Origin: Alkalibacterium putridalgicola
Lineage (GTDB): Bacteria > Bacillota > Bacilli > Lactobacillales > Carnobacteriaceae_A
DNA: 64,000 nucleotides
NCBI RefSeq assembly: GCF_900109825.1
Contig: NZ_FOBL01000001.1
Coordinates: 62,001-126,000, forward strand
Reading direction: 5' to 3'
Both the position numbers and the translations under genes were made by a program. Positions 25,818-37,900 of the stretch are shown piece by piece (the first letter of the stretch is position 1; every line of letters starts with the position of its first letter). Under the pieces are notes generated by a model. It did not search any database. It saw only the letters and a list, made by a program, of their open reading frames with translations, and was not told where the DNA came from.

Positions 25818-27155
25818 TTAGTTCCAGTTTTCCATACTATTTTCCAGCTTCAGGAAATCCTGAACTGTTTCTCGTCGAATCGCTAAAAAGTCTTTCCCGT
25901 TTTCTACAAATACAACAGCTGGTCTTGGAAGACGATTGTAATTGCTAGCCATAGAATAGCCATAAGCACCCGTACTGAAGACAGCAAGGATATCATTCTG
26001 GTCCGGCTGCGGTAAGGTGATATCCCAGATCAGCATATCTCCGCTTTCGCAGGCTTTTCCGGCAATGGAGACTTTTTCTTCTTCCTCTTCGTTGACTCTG
26101 TTTGCCAATACGCCTGTATACTCTGCCTGATATAAGGCTGGTCTGATATTATCTGCCATCCCACCGTCAACAGACACATATTTTCTGATCGAGGGGATCG
26201 TTTTTTGCGTTCCAATGGTATACAAACTCGTCCCTGCTTCGCCGACGATACTTCTTCCCGGCTCGATCCAGATCTCGGGTAAGACCAAATCATTCACGTC
26301 TGCATGATTTCTCACAGCACTCATAATAGCTTTTGCATACTCATCCAGCGGAAGAGGGGCATCTTCATCCGTGTAGCGTATACCGAATCCTCCACCTACA
26401 TTCAGAACCTCTAATTTAAAGTCATAGGCCTCTTTCCACTCTTTAGCTTTACCTATAAGTTTCTCTATCACTGCTTGATACCCGTCGACCTCAAAAATCT
26501 GAGAACCGATATGAGCATGCAGACCGATCATATTGATCCTGTCAATGGACTTGATCTCTTTGATGGCTGCTTCGACCTGACCGGATGCCAAATCAAAGCC
26601 GAACTTAGAATCTGCCTGTCCAGTTGTGATATATTCATGCGTATGTGCTTCTACACCTGGAGTGACTCGTATCAGGACATCCACTGTTGTATCGAGTTTT
26701 TTTGTAAGCTCTTCGATCATGCCGATTTCATAGAAATTATCGATCACTATGCAGCCGATCTGTTCGGATATAGCAGCTTCCAGTTCTTCATGTGATTTAT
26801 TGTTTCCATGGAAATGAATACGCTCTTTTGGAAAGCCAGCTTTTAGAGCTAAAAAAAGTTCACCGCCGGATACAACGTCCAGGGATACATCTTCTTTAGC
26901 CAGTATTTCATAAAGAGCCAGCGAAGAGAACGCTTTACTGGCATAAGCAACCTGCGTTTTGTTTTCATACGTTTTAAAGGCTTCTTTAAATGCACTGATT
27001 TTCTGTTTGATCAAAGAAATATCATAGACATTGACAGGCGTGCCGTATTTATTGACGATATCTACTGTATCCACACCATCAATGACTAAATGATTCTGAC
27101 TGTTGACTCCCATGTTGCTCATCATTCGTTTATTATAAGTCTGTTTATTCATCAT
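25818..27155 (-). CDS. lysA: Diaminopimelate decarboxylase
   Basis: PLP enzyme that turns meso-diaminopimelate into L-lysine, the last lysine step. About 445 residues. PLP lysine in VAYASKAFSS (about 51-60), HFHGNNKS, LHAHIGSQIF, GGGFGIRYTDEDAP, EPGRSIVGEAG and CESGDML are all family landmarks. Two ATGs in tandem at 27155 follow AAGGA by nine bases; an ATG at 27164 abuts that site and is less likely. No other lysine-pathway genes are nearby. It heads the run lysA-ribT-scpA-scpB-rluB. Confidence 0.95.
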   Translation of the reverse strand: MMNKQTYNKRMMSNMGVNSQNHLVIDGVDTVDIVNKYGTPVNVYDISLIKQKISAFKEAFKTYENKTQVAYASKAFSSLALYEILAKEDVSLDVVSGGELFLALKAGFPKERIHFHGNNKSHEELEAAISEQIGCIVIDNFYEIGMIEELTKKLDTTVDVLIRVTPGVEAHTHEYITTGQADSKFGFDLASGQVEAAIKEIKSIDRINMIGLHAHIGSQIFEVDGYQAVIEKLIGKAKEWKEAYDFKLEVLNVGGGFGIRYTDEDAPLPLDEYAKAIMSAVRNHADVNDLVLPEIWIEPGRSIVGEAGTSLYTIGTQKTIPSIRKYVSVDGGMADNIRPALYQAEYTGVLANRVNEEEEEKVSIAGKACESGDMLIWDITLPQPDQNDILAVFSTGAYGYSMASNYNRLPRPAVVFVENGKDFLAIRRETVQDFLKLENSMENWN

Positions 27156-27211
27156 TTCCCACATTCCTTGTTAAATTGGTTGTTTACAACGAAAGAAAAT
27201 CATTCATGATA

Positions 27212-27240
27212 ATCATACCTACTTATCACTCAAAAATCAA
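27212..27240 (-). promoter_or_regulatory. Promoter of lysA
   Basis: TTGATT (27235-27240), 17 bases, TATGAT (27212-27217) on the minus strand. The leader is about 50 bases, too short for a lysine riboswitch. Confidence 0.75.
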
Positions 27241-27261
27241 ACAGATACTGATATACAGACA

Positions 27262-27299
27262 GAGAAAGAGCGAAAGCTTCTACACTTTCGCTCTTTCTC
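27262..27299 (-). terminator. Hairpin ending the deoB-punA transcript
   Basis: A perfect 15-base-pair stem (GAGAAAGAGCGAAAG and its complement) with an 8-base loop. The following T tract is poor (TGTCTGT), so it may act as a weak terminator or 3' stabiliser. Confidence 0.65.
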
Positions 27300-27323
27300 C
27301 CGATATGACTTAGTCCAAACGGT

Positions 27324-28145
27324 TTAAAGTTTTGAAATGACTGATTTGACTAGGGACTTAAATGTCTCTCTTACACGCGTGGTGACTTCTACCACTTCGT
27401 CGTGATTCAGATTTTCCTGCATGCCTGCAGCATAGTTCGTGATACATGAAATACCTGCAACTTTAAGTCCGGCATGATTAGCAACGATCACTTCAGGCAC
27501 AGTTGACATACCGACAGCATCTCCGCCTAAAGTACGCGCCATTCGGACTTCAGCTGGCGTTTCGTACGTCGGACCTGAAAAGCCCATGTACACACCTTTT
27601 TGAACATTGATGTCCTGTTCAGAAGCTGCCTCTTCAATCAGACGCTGATATTCTTTGTTGTAGGCACTGCTCATATCAGTAAATCTTGGACCTAGATCGT
27701 TATCGTTCGGCCCGTGCAGCGGGTTCACACCGATCATGTTGATGTGATCAGTAATGATCATCAGATCGCCTGGTGTAAAGTCTTCATTTACTCCGCCTGC
27801 GGCATTCGTAACAACCAGTGATTCTACGCCAAGAGCTTTCATTACTCTGACTGGGAACGTAACTTCCTGCATGGAATAGCCTTCATAGTAGTGGAAACGT
27901 CCCTGCATAGCCAGGACTTTTTTCCCGCCGAGGTCACCGTAAACCAGCTGGCCGGCATGTCCTTGAACTGTGGAAACAGGGAATTCAGGGATATCTTCAT
28001 AAGGAACAACAACAGCATTTTCTGCTTCGTTTGCCAGCTCTCCTAAACCGGATCCCAGGATCAGTCCTATTTCGGGTTTTTCCATCCCTTTAGATTTAAG
28101 GAATGAAGATGCTTTCTCAATTGCTTCAGTATATTTTTCAGTCAT
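27324..28145 (-). CDS. punA: Purine-nucleoside phosphorylase
   Basis: Phosphorolysis of guanosine and inosine to base plus ribose-1-phosphate. 273 residues of the trimeric PNP family: ILGSGLGELA (about 29-38), GRFHYYEGYSMQEVTFPVRV (about 82-101), VVTNAAGGVN, GPTYETPAEVRM (about 190) and GGDAVGMSTVPEVIVANH. AAGGAG precedes the ATG. It lies 22 nt after deoB, whose enzyme converts the sugar phosphate it makes. The symbol pupG is used in Bacillus. Confidence 0.95.
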   Translation of the reverse strand: MTEKYTEAIEKASSFLKSKGMEKPEIGLILGSGLGELANEAENAVVVPYEDIPEFPVSTVQGHAGQLVYGDLGGKKVLAMQGRFHYYEGYSMQEVTFPVRVMKALGVESLVVTNAAGGVNEDFTPGDLMIITDHINMIGVNPLHGPNDNDLGPRFTDMSSAYNKEYQRLIEEAASEQDINVQKGVYMGFSGPTYETPAEVRMARTLGGDAVGMSTVPEVIVANHAGLKVAGISCITNYAAGMQENLNHDEVVEVTTRVRETFKSLVKSVISKL

Positions 28146-28167
28146 TCATTTTTCTCCTTTTAAATGT

Positions 28168-29337
28168 TTATTTTAGTTTGCCGAGGAAGCTGTCGCCGAA
28201 ACCAGTGGCTTTGACGTTGAAGTTGTCTGCGATCGTTGCACTGATATCTGCAAACAGTCCCTGAGGTAATTCTTCTCCAGTATTAAATTTTGGAGAATAA
28301 ATCAGAACAGGAACGTACTCTCTCGTATGATCTGTTCCAGAAGCTGTCGGATCGTTACCATGGTCAGCCGTAATGATCAGAAGATCGTTATCTTCTAGAG
28401 CATCATAGATTTCCGGCATGCGGGCATCGAAAGCTTCAAGAGCGTCTCTATATCCTTCAACATTCCTTCTGTGGCCGTAAAGAGCATCAAAATCAACAAG
28501 GTTAGTAAAGCTCATACCGTTGAAATCTTTTTTCATGACTTTTAACAGCTGGTCCACACCATCCATGTTGGATTTCGTACGTACAGATTCTGTAATGCCT
28601 TTGCCGTTGAAGATATCATTGATCTTGCCGACTGCAATGACATCTTTACCGTCTTCTTTAAGAGAATCCAGTACCGTATCACCGAAAGGACTTAATGCAT
28701 AGTCGTGACGGTTGCTTGTACGATTGAAATCACCAGGTTCGCCCACATATGGACGGGCAATGATACGACCGATCATATAAGGATCATCTTTTGTGATTTC
28801 TCTGACATATTCACAGATCTCGTATAGCTCTTCCAGAGGGATCACCTCTTCATGTGCTGCGATCTGGAGAACAGGGTCAGCAGATGTGTAAACGATCAGG
28901 TCACCTGTTTCCATCTGGTGTTCACCGAGCTCATCAATGATCTCCGTTCCAGACGCCGGTTTGTTGCCGACGATTTTTCTTCCTGTGTGCTCTTCGATCT
29001 GCTTGATCAAGTCATCAGGAAAGCCATCAGGGAAGACTCTGAACGGTGTTTTGATATGCAGACCCATTAATTCCCAGTGGCCCGTCATCGTATCTTTACC
29101 TACAGATTTTTCTTCCAGTTTTGTATAGTAGCCTTTTGCTGAATCGACGGGATCGATCCCTTTTAAAGGTGCAATATTTCCTAAACCTAAAGACTGCATG
29201 TTCGGGACACTTAAGCCTGCCTCTTCTGCAATGTGGCCTAACGTGTGTGCGCCTTCATCATTGAAATCTTTAGCATCGGGTGCTTCACCGATACCGACTG
29301 AATCTAAAACGACTAAATGGACACGATCAAAATTCAT
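28168..29337 (-). CDS. deoB: Phosphopentomutase
   Basis: Manganese enzyme that interconverts (deoxy)ribose-1- and -5-phosphate, linking nucleoside salvage to the pentose phosphate pathway. 389 residues of the alkaline-phosphatase superfamily with [14 protein letters not shown] (metal Asp, about 9-22), [11 protein letters not shown] (phosphorylated Thr region, about 82-92), [20 protein letters not shown] (about 323-342). Strong AGGAGG binding site. Order xerD-deoB-punA is as in Bacillus (ripX-drm-pupG). Confidence 0.97.
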   Translation of the reverse strand: MNFDRVHLVVLDSVGIGEAPDAKDFNDEGAHTLGHIAEEAGLSVPNMQSLGLGNIAPLKGIDPVDSAKGYYTKLEEKSVGKDTMTGHWELMGLHIKTPFRVFPDGFPDDLIKQIEEHTGRKIVGNKPASGTEIIDELGEHQMETGDLIVYTSADPVLQIAAHEEVIPLEELYEICEYVREITKDDPYMIGRIIARPYVGEPGDFNRTSNRHDYALSPFGDTVLDSLKEDGKDVIAVGKINDIFNGKGITESVRTKSNMDGVDQLLKVMKKDFNGMSFTNLVDFDALYGHRRNVEGYRDALEAFDARMPEIYDALEDNDLLIITADHGNDPTASGTDHTREYVPVLIYSPKFNTGEELPQGLFADISATIADNFNVKATGFGDSFLGKLK

Positions 29338-29372
29338 AAAAAAACTTCCTCCTTTTATTTTCTCATACTTTT

Positions 29373-29401
29373 AGAATATATGTTTCTTCTTAAGAATGCA
29401 A
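29373..29401 (-). promoter_or_regulatory. Promoter of deoB-punA
   Basis: TTGCAT (29396-29401), 17 bases, TATTCT (29373-29378) on the minus strand in the xerD-deoB gap. Confidence 0.65.
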
Positions 29402-29461
29402 GAATGACGCGGTGTTCAGCGCTTTTATGATAACATTTTTAGATTACACTCATTATTACTG

Positions 29462-30361
29462 TCAAGCCCTCGGGTGGTAGGTCGTATAGACATCTTTCAG
29501 TCTGTGCTTGGTTATGTGTGTATAGATCTGGGTCGTGGAAACATTCGCATGGCCCAAAAGCTCCTGTACCACTCTCAGATCCGCACCGTTCTCAAGTAGA
29601 TGAGTGGCGAAAGAGTGTCTCAGCGTATGTGGCGTAATCGATTTTTTCAGCCCGGCTTTTTGAGCGATTTTTTTTATGTTTTTCCAGACGCCCTGCCGGC
29701 TTAAAGGGCTTCCACGAGAATTCAAAAAAATAACAGCAGTCTCCTGCTTCGCTTTTTCCAGCAGTTTCGGTCTGGTCGTGGTCATGTAGTAGTCCAGCCA
29801 CTTGCAGCCCATATCACCGATGGGTATCAGCCGTTCTTTGTTTCCCTTGCCGACTATTTGAATGAGCTTCATGGACATATGAATGTCATTGGTCGTCAAC
29901 TCGATCAATTCGGTAATGCGCAGGCCCGTGGCATACATCACTTCCAGTATCGCGCGATCCCTAATACCTAATGGTCTGGTAATGTCTGGTGTCTGCAGGA
30001 GCTGATCGATCTGCTGCATGGATACGATTTTAGGCAAGCTATCTGCCTTCTTAGGCGTTTTCACGTACAGCATGGGGTCTTCCTGCGTATATCCTTCCTG
30101 CTTTAAGTACTGATGAAATTTTCTGATACTTGAAAACATACGGATGATCGTATTGTCTGCCTTATTCATGTTCTTCTGATCACTGAAATAAGCGAGAAGG
30201 AGATAGCGGTCTATCCCCTCCCACGACATTATTTCATGTTCATCCAGGTAACTGATGTATTGTTCGATATCTCTCCTGTAACTGTTGACTGTATTAACAG
30301 ATAAGCCTTTTTCGATTTTAAGAAAGACGATATAGTCATCAAATGGTTCTCTATTCAACAT
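29462..30361 (-). CDS. xerD: Tyrosine recombinase XerD
   Basis: Site-specific recombinase that resolves chromosome dimers at dif with a partner. 299 residues: N-terminal SAM-like core-binding domain (about 1-90) and catalytic domain with ATGLRITELIEL (Arg), HTLRHSFATHLLENGADLR (His-x-x-Arg), LLGHANVSTTQIYTH (His and nucleophile Tyr near 280). Position next to fur and deoB matches Bacillus ripX/xerD, supporting a housekeeping role rather than a mobile-element integrase. Confidence 0.93.
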   Translation of the reverse strand: MLNREPFDDYIVFLKIEKGLSVNTVNSYRRDIEQYISYLDEHEIMSWEGIDRYLLLAYFSDQKNMNKADNTIIRMFSSIRKFHQYLKQEGYTQEDPMLYVKTPKKADSLPKIVSMQQIDQLLQTPDITRPLGIRDRAILEVMYATGLRITELIELTTNDIHMSMKLIQIVGKGNKERLIPIGDMGCKWLDYYMTTTRPKLLEKAKQETAVIFLNSRGSPLSRQGVWKNIKKIAQKAGLKKSITPHTLRHSFATHLLENGADLRVVQELLGHANVSTTQIYTHITKHRLKDVYTTYHPRA

Positions 30362-30371
30362 ACACTCAACC

Positions 30372-30833
30372 TCATTTACTCAATTGGTTACTGGTACAAT
30401 TGCTGCAAATACCGTGGAAAGTCAGGCGATGATCTTTCACTATAAAGTGATATTCCTTCTCGATCTCCATTTCGATTTCCAGGAGCATATCATTTTTCAC
30501 TTCTTCGATCTTCCCGCATTTCAGACACAATAAGTGGTGGTGTTGATGTTTACCACCATTCATATTGAGGTCATATCGAGCGATTCCATCCTGAAAAGTC
30601 AGCTTATTGATGATCTGAAGCTCGGTCAGGATCTCAAGCGTACGATAAACTGTCGCCAGTCCGATACCGGTGTTTTTTGATTTCACCAAAAGGTACACTT
30701 CTTCGGCACTCAAGTGGTCTTTTTCCTTTTCAAGCAAAACCTCAACGGTCAGCTCTCTTTGAGGGGTCAGTTTGAACCCTGCCTCTTGCAACTTCTTTTT
30801 TATTACTTTAAACGAAGAGTCTAATTTATTCAT
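30372..30833 (-). CDS. fur: Ferric uptake regulator Fur
   Basis: Metal-dependent repressor of iron acquisition. 153 residues: winged-helix N terminus (FKLTPQRELTVEVLLEKE, IGLATVYRTLEILTELQI, about 18-75) and metal-binding C terminus with KHQHHHLLCLKCGKIEE (about 94-110) and CSNC (about 143-146), giving the structural Cys4 site. The sequence is closer to Bacillus Fur than to PerR or Zur (HLSAEEVYLLVKSK). It is transcribed with xerD (10-nt gap). Confidence 0.9.
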   Translation of the reverse strand: MNKLDSSFKVIKKKLQEAGFKLTPQRELTVEVLLEKEKDHLSAEEVYLLVKSKNTGIGLATVYRTLEILTELQIINKLTFQDGIARYDLNMNGGKHQHHHLLCLKCGKIEEVKNDMLLEIEMEIEKEYHFIVKDHRLTFHGICSNCTSNQLSK

Positions 30834-30933
30834 GCCGAACTCCCTTAGATTATATTGATTCTTATCTATACCCTACTATACCTATTCCTCATTAGAATAA
30901 GTATAAAAGAATATCTCCAAAGTCTCAACCTGT

Positions 30934-31803
30934 TTATTGTTCATCTGCGGGATCTTTGATCAATTTTGTACCTTCTTCGTCCTGAGTGACTAACCCTTTT
31001 TTCATCAGTCTGCCGACAGCACGCTTAAATTGTCCCTTACTGATCCCGAATTGCTTTTTGATAAGCTCCGGCTCCGTTTTATTATGGAATGGGATACGAC
31101 CATCTTCAGAACGTTTCAGCATCTCAAGCAGCATAAGTGCATCATCTTCAATGACTTCATGAGCCCGCGGTTGTCTGGAAGCATAAAGGACGCCGTCTTC
31201 TCTTACCCCGATGATCCGACCTGAAACTTCCTGACCTAGTCTTGGCTCCTGATCCTGTTCACTCGGATGAACAAATAGAATGTATTTGTCTTCTGTAATA
31301 ATGTAGGTCCCGCTTTTCTTAAGATGGAAGACGATACCCGTAACATCCTGATTATGCATTTGTTTCGTGCCTTCGACGTAGTCTTCAAAGAATTTTTCTT
31401 CGTCTGCCAGATCACCCCATATGCGATCCTTGTCATCTACTTTAATGGAAACGAAGAGCTTATCCCCTTCTTTTGGCCAGAGACGCCCTTCTGCAGGCAG
31501 ATCATCCATGGAAACGACAACATCCTTATCCTGCCAGTTTACATCTACAAAAACGCCTAATTTTCTGTTCACCTTAACGACTGTCCCCCAGCCGAACGTT
31601 TCTTTATTGATTTCAGGGAGATCTGTCGTAAATACTGCCTGATCCTGTTTATCGATATATACAAATCCTTTTAATGTATCACCAACAGAAACCTCATCTT
31701 CTGAAACGACTCTGTATGTGATCCCATTCTTCTGCACAAATGCTTCTTTATCATTCTTGTCTGTGACGATAGCTGTAATGATTGTTGCCAAATCTTTATT
31801 CAT
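30934..31803 (-). CDS. cvfB: S1-domain RNA-binding protein CvfB
   Basis: 289 residues from the ATG at 31803, which has AAGGAG six bases upstream; the longer frame reaches into the pyk terminator and lacks a binding site. The protein has successive S1-like barrels (GDTLKGFVYIDKQDQAVFTT, GTVVKVNRKLGVFVDVNW, GIVFHLKKSGTYIITEDKYI, GRIIGVREDGVLYA) and a C-terminal winged helix (about 225-280, FGISKGQFKRAVGRLMKKGL). CvfB is an RNA-binding regulator of virulence genes in Staphylococcus; its role elsewhere is unclear. Confidence 0.9.
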   Translation of the reverse strand: MNKDLATIITAIVTDKNDKEAFVQKNGITYRVVSEDEVSVGDTLKGFVYIDKQDQAVFTTDLPEINKETFGWGTVVKVNRKLGVFVDVNWQDKDVVVSMDDLPAEGRLWPKEGDKLFVSIKVDDKDRIWGDLADEEKFFEDYVEGTKQMHNQDVTGIVFHLKKSGTYIITEDKYILFVHPSEQDQEPRLGQEVSGRIIGVREDGVLYASRQPRAHEVIEDDALMLLEMLKRSEDGRIPFHNKTEPELIKKQFGISKGQFKRAVGRLMKKGLVTQDEEGTKLIKDPADEQ

Positions 31804-31834
31804 GTCTGTCTCCTTTTTGTAACTATAAAGTAAA

Positions 31835-31921
31835 AATAAAAAATGAGACAATGATTGAATGTCATTTCGAAGATGCTCAAGAACATCAATCCTACGAATT
31901 CTATCAACCATTGTCTCATTT
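31835..31921 (-). terminator. Long-armed terminator of pyk
   Basis: AAATGAGACAATG and CATTGTCTCATTT (with extra TTGA/TCAA pairing) close a loop of about 47 bases, followed by TTTATTTTT on the minus strand. It also forms the leader region of cvfB. Confidence 0.8.
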
Positions 31922-31951
31922 ATAACTTATTTTTCTAGTTTAATCGATGGA

Positions 31952-33709
31952 TTAAATTGCTGTAGTTGCGCCACGGTAGATAATACCACGACGAGCATCG
32001 ACAGTGATCAATTCATCCTGTTCGATCAATTCTGTTGCATTTTCAGCAGAAACGATTACCGGAATTCCCATAGCAATACCGATCACGGCTGCATGTGAAG
32101 TCAGTCCGCCTTGTTCTACTTCGATAGCAGCAGATTTCTCGATTGCTGGCAGGTAATCCTTATCTGTGCTCTTCACGACTAAAATGCCGCCTTCGATCGC
32201 ACGTTCGATCGCTTCGTCAGCTGTTTCAGCCACGATCGCTTTACCGATAACGGATTCAGATCCGACACCTTGGCCGCTTGTCAGTTTTGATCCGATCAAT
32301 TGGATCTTCATCACATTCGTAGTTCCGCGTTCTCCAACAGGTACGCCGGCTGTAATAATGATCAGGTCGCCTTCTTTAGCAAAGCCTTTTTCAACTGTTG
32401 TTTGAGTGGCCAAGTTGAACATATCATCAGTTGATGTAGGTTTTTCTGAAACAGTCGGTTGAACGCCCCACTGCAGAGCCAAACCTCTTGCTGTTTCTTC
32501 GCTGAATGTTACGGCTAAAATATCAGCTTTTGGTCTAAACTTAGAAATCATACGTGCAGTGTGTCCGGATTCAGTCGCTGCAACGATCGTGTGAATGTTC
32601 AGATTTTTTGCTGTGTGTCCGACAGCTTGACCGATCGCTTCTGTCATATCATTTCTGTCATATGCTTTAAGAGCAAAGGCATCCTGGTTGACCAGTGACG
32701 ATTCCGTACGTATAGCGATGTTGTACATGGTTTGTACTGATTCTACAGGGTAATCCCCGGCAGCCGTTTCACCAGAAAGCATGATCGCATCTGTTCCGTC
32801 AAATATAGCGTTAGCGACGTCTGAAGCTTCAGCTCTTGTCGGGCGAGGGTTGACCTGCATGGAGTCCAGCATTTGAGTAGCAGTAATGACCGGTTTGCCG
32901 GCATTATTACATAGAGAAATCATGCGTTTCTGAACGATCGGCACGTCCTCAGTCGGGATCTCCACGCCTAAGTCACCACGGGCAACCATCAATCCGTCTG
33001 CAATAGCCAGGATTTCTTCAAGGTTGTCGACACCTTCCTGGTTTTCGATCTTAGGAATAATCTGAACATGCATTTTGTCTTGTTTTTCCAGAATTTCAGT
33101 GATTTCCAATACATCTGAAGGACGTCTGACGAATGATGCTGCGATATAGTCGATATTGTTGTCTAGACCGAACTGGATATCTGAACGGTCTTTTTCTGTA
33201 AGACCTGGCAAGTTGACAGAAACGCCAGGCACGTTGACACCTTTTTTGTTTTTAAGGATGCCTGTATTTTGAGCTGTCGTTACGATTTCGCCATTGTCAT
33301 GTTCAATGTCAGTGACTTGCAGGTTGATCAGACCGTCGTCAAGAAGGATGCTGGAACCAGGTGTCACATCATTGATCAGGTCAGAATAAGTGACTGAGAA
33401 TTTTTCTTTGGTTCCTTCAACTTCTGACATGGAAATACGAACGGTATCACCTTTAGTTAAGGTAATGGCTCCGTCTTTCATATTGTTCGTTCTGATTTCA
33501 GGACCTTTAGTATCGAGCATGATCCCGACCATTTTCCCGGTTTTTTCAGAAGCTTTACGGATATTTTCAATACGAGCTAAATGCTCTGCGTGATCTCCGT
33601 GAGAGAAGTTCAAGCGTGCAACGTTCATTCCTGATTCGATTAACTTTACCAGTGTATCTAACGATTCACTAGCTGGACCTATGGTACAAACAATTTTTGT
33701 TTTTTTCAT
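31952..33709 (-). CDS. pyk: Pyruvate kinase with extra C-terminal domain
   Basis: Makes pyruvate and ATP from phosphoenolpyruvate, the last glycolytic step. 585 residues: catalytic core with [14 protein letters not shown] (about 3-16), [21 protein letters not shown] and [11 protein letters not shown] (about 240-250), then the regulatory C domain, then an extra module (about 475-585) resembling the PEP-utiliser phosphohistidine domain with [20 protein letters not shown]. This extension is usual in Bacilli. Behind pfkA with a 73-base gap and no terminator; TATAGGAGAG precedes the ATG. Confidence 0.97.
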   Translation of the reverse strand: MKKTKIVCTIGPASESLDTLVKLIESGMNVARLNFSHGDHAEHLARIENIRKASEKTGKMVGIMLDTKGPEIRTNNMKDGAITLTKGDTVRISMSEVEGTKEKFSVTYSDLINDVTPGSSILLDDGLINLQVTDIEHDNGEIVTTAQNTGILKNKKGVNVPGVSVNLPGLTEKDRSDIQFGLDNNIDYIAASFVRRPSDVLEITEILEKQDKMHVQIIPKIENQEGVDNLEEILAIADGLMVARGDLGVEIPTEDVPIVQKRMISLCNNAGKPVITATQMLDSMQVNPRPTRAEASDVANAIFDGTDAIMLSGETAAGDYPVESVQTMYNIAIRTESSLVNQDAFALKAYDRNDMTEAIGQAVGHTAKNLNIHTIVAATESGHTARMISKFRPKADILAVTFSEETARGLALQWGVQPTVSEKPTSTDDMFNLATQTTVEKGFAKEGDLIIITAGVPVGERGTTNVMKIQLIGSKLTSGQGVGSESVIGKAIVAETADEAIERAIEGGILVVKSTDKDYLPAIEKSAAIEVEQGGLTSHAAVIGIAMGIPVIVSAENATELIEQDELITVDARRGIIYRGATTAI

Positions 33710-33782
33710 ACGTTAACTCTCCTATATATTTATTTTTTATATATTAATGATGATTTAAAGTCGTGAAAAAATATATCGCTGA

Positions 33783-34849
<1,067 letters not shown>

Positions 34850-34887
34850 AAACTTCAAAATCATCATTTTTATTTCATCCATCTCTT

Positions 34888-34916
34888 ATCTTATCACTTT
34901 TTTGTCTAATTGTCTT
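34888..34916 (-). promoter_or_regulatory. Possible promoter of pfkA-pyk
   Basis: AAGACA (34911-34916), 17 bases, TAAGAT (34888-34893) on the minus strand, giving a leader of about 135 bases. Confidence 0.5.
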
Positions 34917-34949
34917 ATAAAATACAGATATACAGCGAAAATTTTATAA

Positions 34950-37900
34950 TTATTTTAAAATTACATTCTTTTTACCCAAAATTTCTGCAATCGAGTTAAC
35001 ACTTGTCGTATGGCTATCCACCTTATATTTTGCTTTCAGTTTTTCTTTTTTGTCCAGCGACTGATCATAAATAATAACTTCTGTATCCCCTTGATCTTTT
35101 TCCAATATTTCTAAAATTTCATTAAATACTTCTCTTTGTTCTTTCAGGTCTTCAAATCTTAAATATAAATACTTTTGAACGGCTTTAGTAATGGATCCAG
35201 GATCCTGCATCTGTGACACGAGCACGTTCCACTTATTTTTTTTAAATTCAGCTTTGCCTTTCACTAAGAATATACTGTTTTTTTCAAGCACTTTTGAGTA
35301 TCTTCTATATACATCTGGAAACAAAACGCATGTCGCTTCTCCAGAGGCATCAGTCACTTCTAAAAAGGCCATGGGTTCGCCTCTTTTTGTTTGTATTTTC
35401 TTGATTCCCTGAACAGAGACAATATATGTCTGCACTTTATTCTGAATAGAATCAGTTATATAGATGATTTGTCTGTTATCTCTCATATCCATAAATTTAT
35501 CCGCTGGATGCCCCGAGAGATAAAAACCTGTGACTTCAAATTCCTGTTTCAGACGTTCTTCCAAACTGTATTCCTGTTTTTCATGTATTTTTGGCGCGAG
35601 CGATTCGAACAGCTCGATATTCCCGCTACTCATATTCACACTATTCAGCATCGATTCCAATGAGTCGACCAATGTACGCCGGTTGTACGCCAACTTGTCA
35701 AAACTTCCTGCATATATGAGAGGCAGAATGAGTTGTTCTTTTCTCCATCTTTCATCGATACTATTTATGAAAGATAGCAAGTCCTTGAACTTTCCCTTTT
35801 TTCTTCTCACGAACAGAATGTGATGCACAAAATCTTTTCGCATACCTTTGATCGAGTTGAAGCCGAAGCAGATCTTGCCATTCTCAACTTTGAAATTCTC
35901 ATCACTTTTATTGATATCAGGATGGACAAGTTCGATATGTCTCTGTTTTGCCTCCAATAGATAAGCACTTAATTTATCTTTATTGTTTGTCGAGGCACGC
36001 ATAAGCGAAACGAAAAAAGCGGCCGGATGATTTGCTTTAAAATAAGCAAGCTGAAAAGCAAGTTTAGAATAAGACACGGCATGCGATCGGTTAAAGCCAT
36101 AGTCAGCAAAACGCTCGATGTGTTCATATATACGAGCAGCAACATCTGGGCTGTACCCTTTACGTTTGGCCCCTGCAACAAACTGTTTGCGCCCTGCATC
36201 TATCTCCAATTTTATTTTTTTAGATATCGCTCGTCTCAAAATATCGGCTTCCGACAAACTATAGCCCGCTATTTTAGAGGCTACTTTCATGACCTGTTCC
36301 TGATAGACCATAACCCCATTCGTCACTTCCAGGATTTCTTTAAGATCCTCATGAATATACGCGATATCTTCCTCTTCATTTTTTCTTCGGATATACACAT
36401 CGATTTGTTCCATGGGACCTGGTCTATACAGTGCATTGACCGCCACTATATCCTCAAAAGTTGTCGGCTGAAGTTTTCTCAGGACATTCCGTATGCCTCT
36501 CGATTCAAATTGAAAAATACCATTTGTATCGCCATTTCTGAATAAATCCATGGTCTTCTGGTCATCGAGTGGAATGGCTGCCAGTTTCTCTCTGACACCA
36601 CCTCTTAACTCCCTCACATTATTGAGACAATCGGCTAAGATAGACAGATTTTTAAGACCTAAGAAGTCCATTTTAAGTAACCCGACCGCTTCGACATCAT
36701 TCATTGTAAATTGAGTGAGCGGCATCGCTCCATTCCCTTCCAGCAGAGGGGACGTTTTAACAAGAGGATCTCTGGAAATGACGACGCCTGCTGCATGCGT
36801 CGATACATGTCTAGGTAAGCCCTCTAAACTTAATGCTGTTTTAAATAGTGCTTTGTTTTTATCATTCTCATTGACTAGTTTTCGAAGTTCTCCCGACTCT
36901 TTATAGGCTTTTCTTAAAGTTATTCCCAGAGAACTCGGTATAGCATCAGACCACTTTTTGAGTTCGACAGCTGAAAAACCAAACACTCGGGCAGTATCCC
37001 GGACAGCCATTTTGGCAGCAAACGTTCCGAACGTGGCGATTTGGGCAACATGTTCTTTCCCATATTTATTTAAGACATAGTTTAATATACTATCCCGCTT
37101 ATCATCAGGAAAATCTAAATCGATATCGGGCATTGTATATCTTTCTTCGTTAAGAAAACGGTCAAAAAGCAGATCGTACGCAACAGGATCCACATCTGTT
37201 ATGTTCAGTACATAGGATACCAGTGAACCGGCTGCCGATCCTCTTCCCGCTCCTGTAACGATTCCCTTGCCGTGTGCATACTTCATCAGATCCCAGACGA
37301 TCAGAAAATAATCAGCAAATCCCATTTTGATGATCACATCGAGTTCTTTCTCGATTCGATGGTCATATACTTCAGAATGTCCAGGTAATTTATCATCTAA
37401 ATGAGAATAGACTATTTCCCTAAGGTAATGGGATGATTTTTTTCCATCTGGTGTATCAAATTGAGGAAGGACACTCTCCCAGCTCAACTCCAGATTTATC
37501 GAATCAGCAATCCTCACTGAGTTGGTCAATGCGTCATTTAAACCGATCTGCGTGTATTTGTCAACTATATTTTTCGGCTGCTTGAAAAAAAAGAAAGGAA
37601 GTTCATCCTGATGCTCATCAGAATCCAGCGTAGTCTGATTTTTTATTGCATTCAGAACCTTCAGCGACAGGGAGTCTTTTGCTTCCAGTGACTTGACAGG
37701 TTCACTGACCACAGTAGGCATAGTGATTTCTTCAGCAAATTTAATAATATTCTTTACGTCATCATTATTTTTTCCGTTATAGGCCACCCCTAAATAAGTA
37801 TGACTGATCTCTCTGCTGATTCTTTCTAAACGTTCCCTCAGACGGGCATCTTTATCAGAAAGAAGTTCATTTAAACTTTGAAAAGCAACGATGGCCGTTA

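Noticed and set aside
29405-29440. AAAGCGCTGAACA upstream of deoB looked like a CcpA cre site.
   Set aside because: The right arm is one base out of register with the cre consensus on either strand.
29462-30361. Tyrosine recombinase considered as the integrase of a mobile element.
   Set aside because: It sits in the conserved fur-xerD-deoB context and there are no attachment repeats, tRNA target or cargo genes nearby.
30850-30864. TTATATTGATTCTTA upstream of fur resembles a PerR box (about 11 of 14 positions).
   Set aside because: The right half is poor, the region is AT-rich, and the adjacent protein is Fur rather than PerR; the chance of a random match is high.
36027-36545. Plus-strand open frame of 172 codons inside dnaE.
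   Set aside because: It is antisense to the highly conserved polymerase core, has no binding site or promoter, and its protein shows no recognisable motif.
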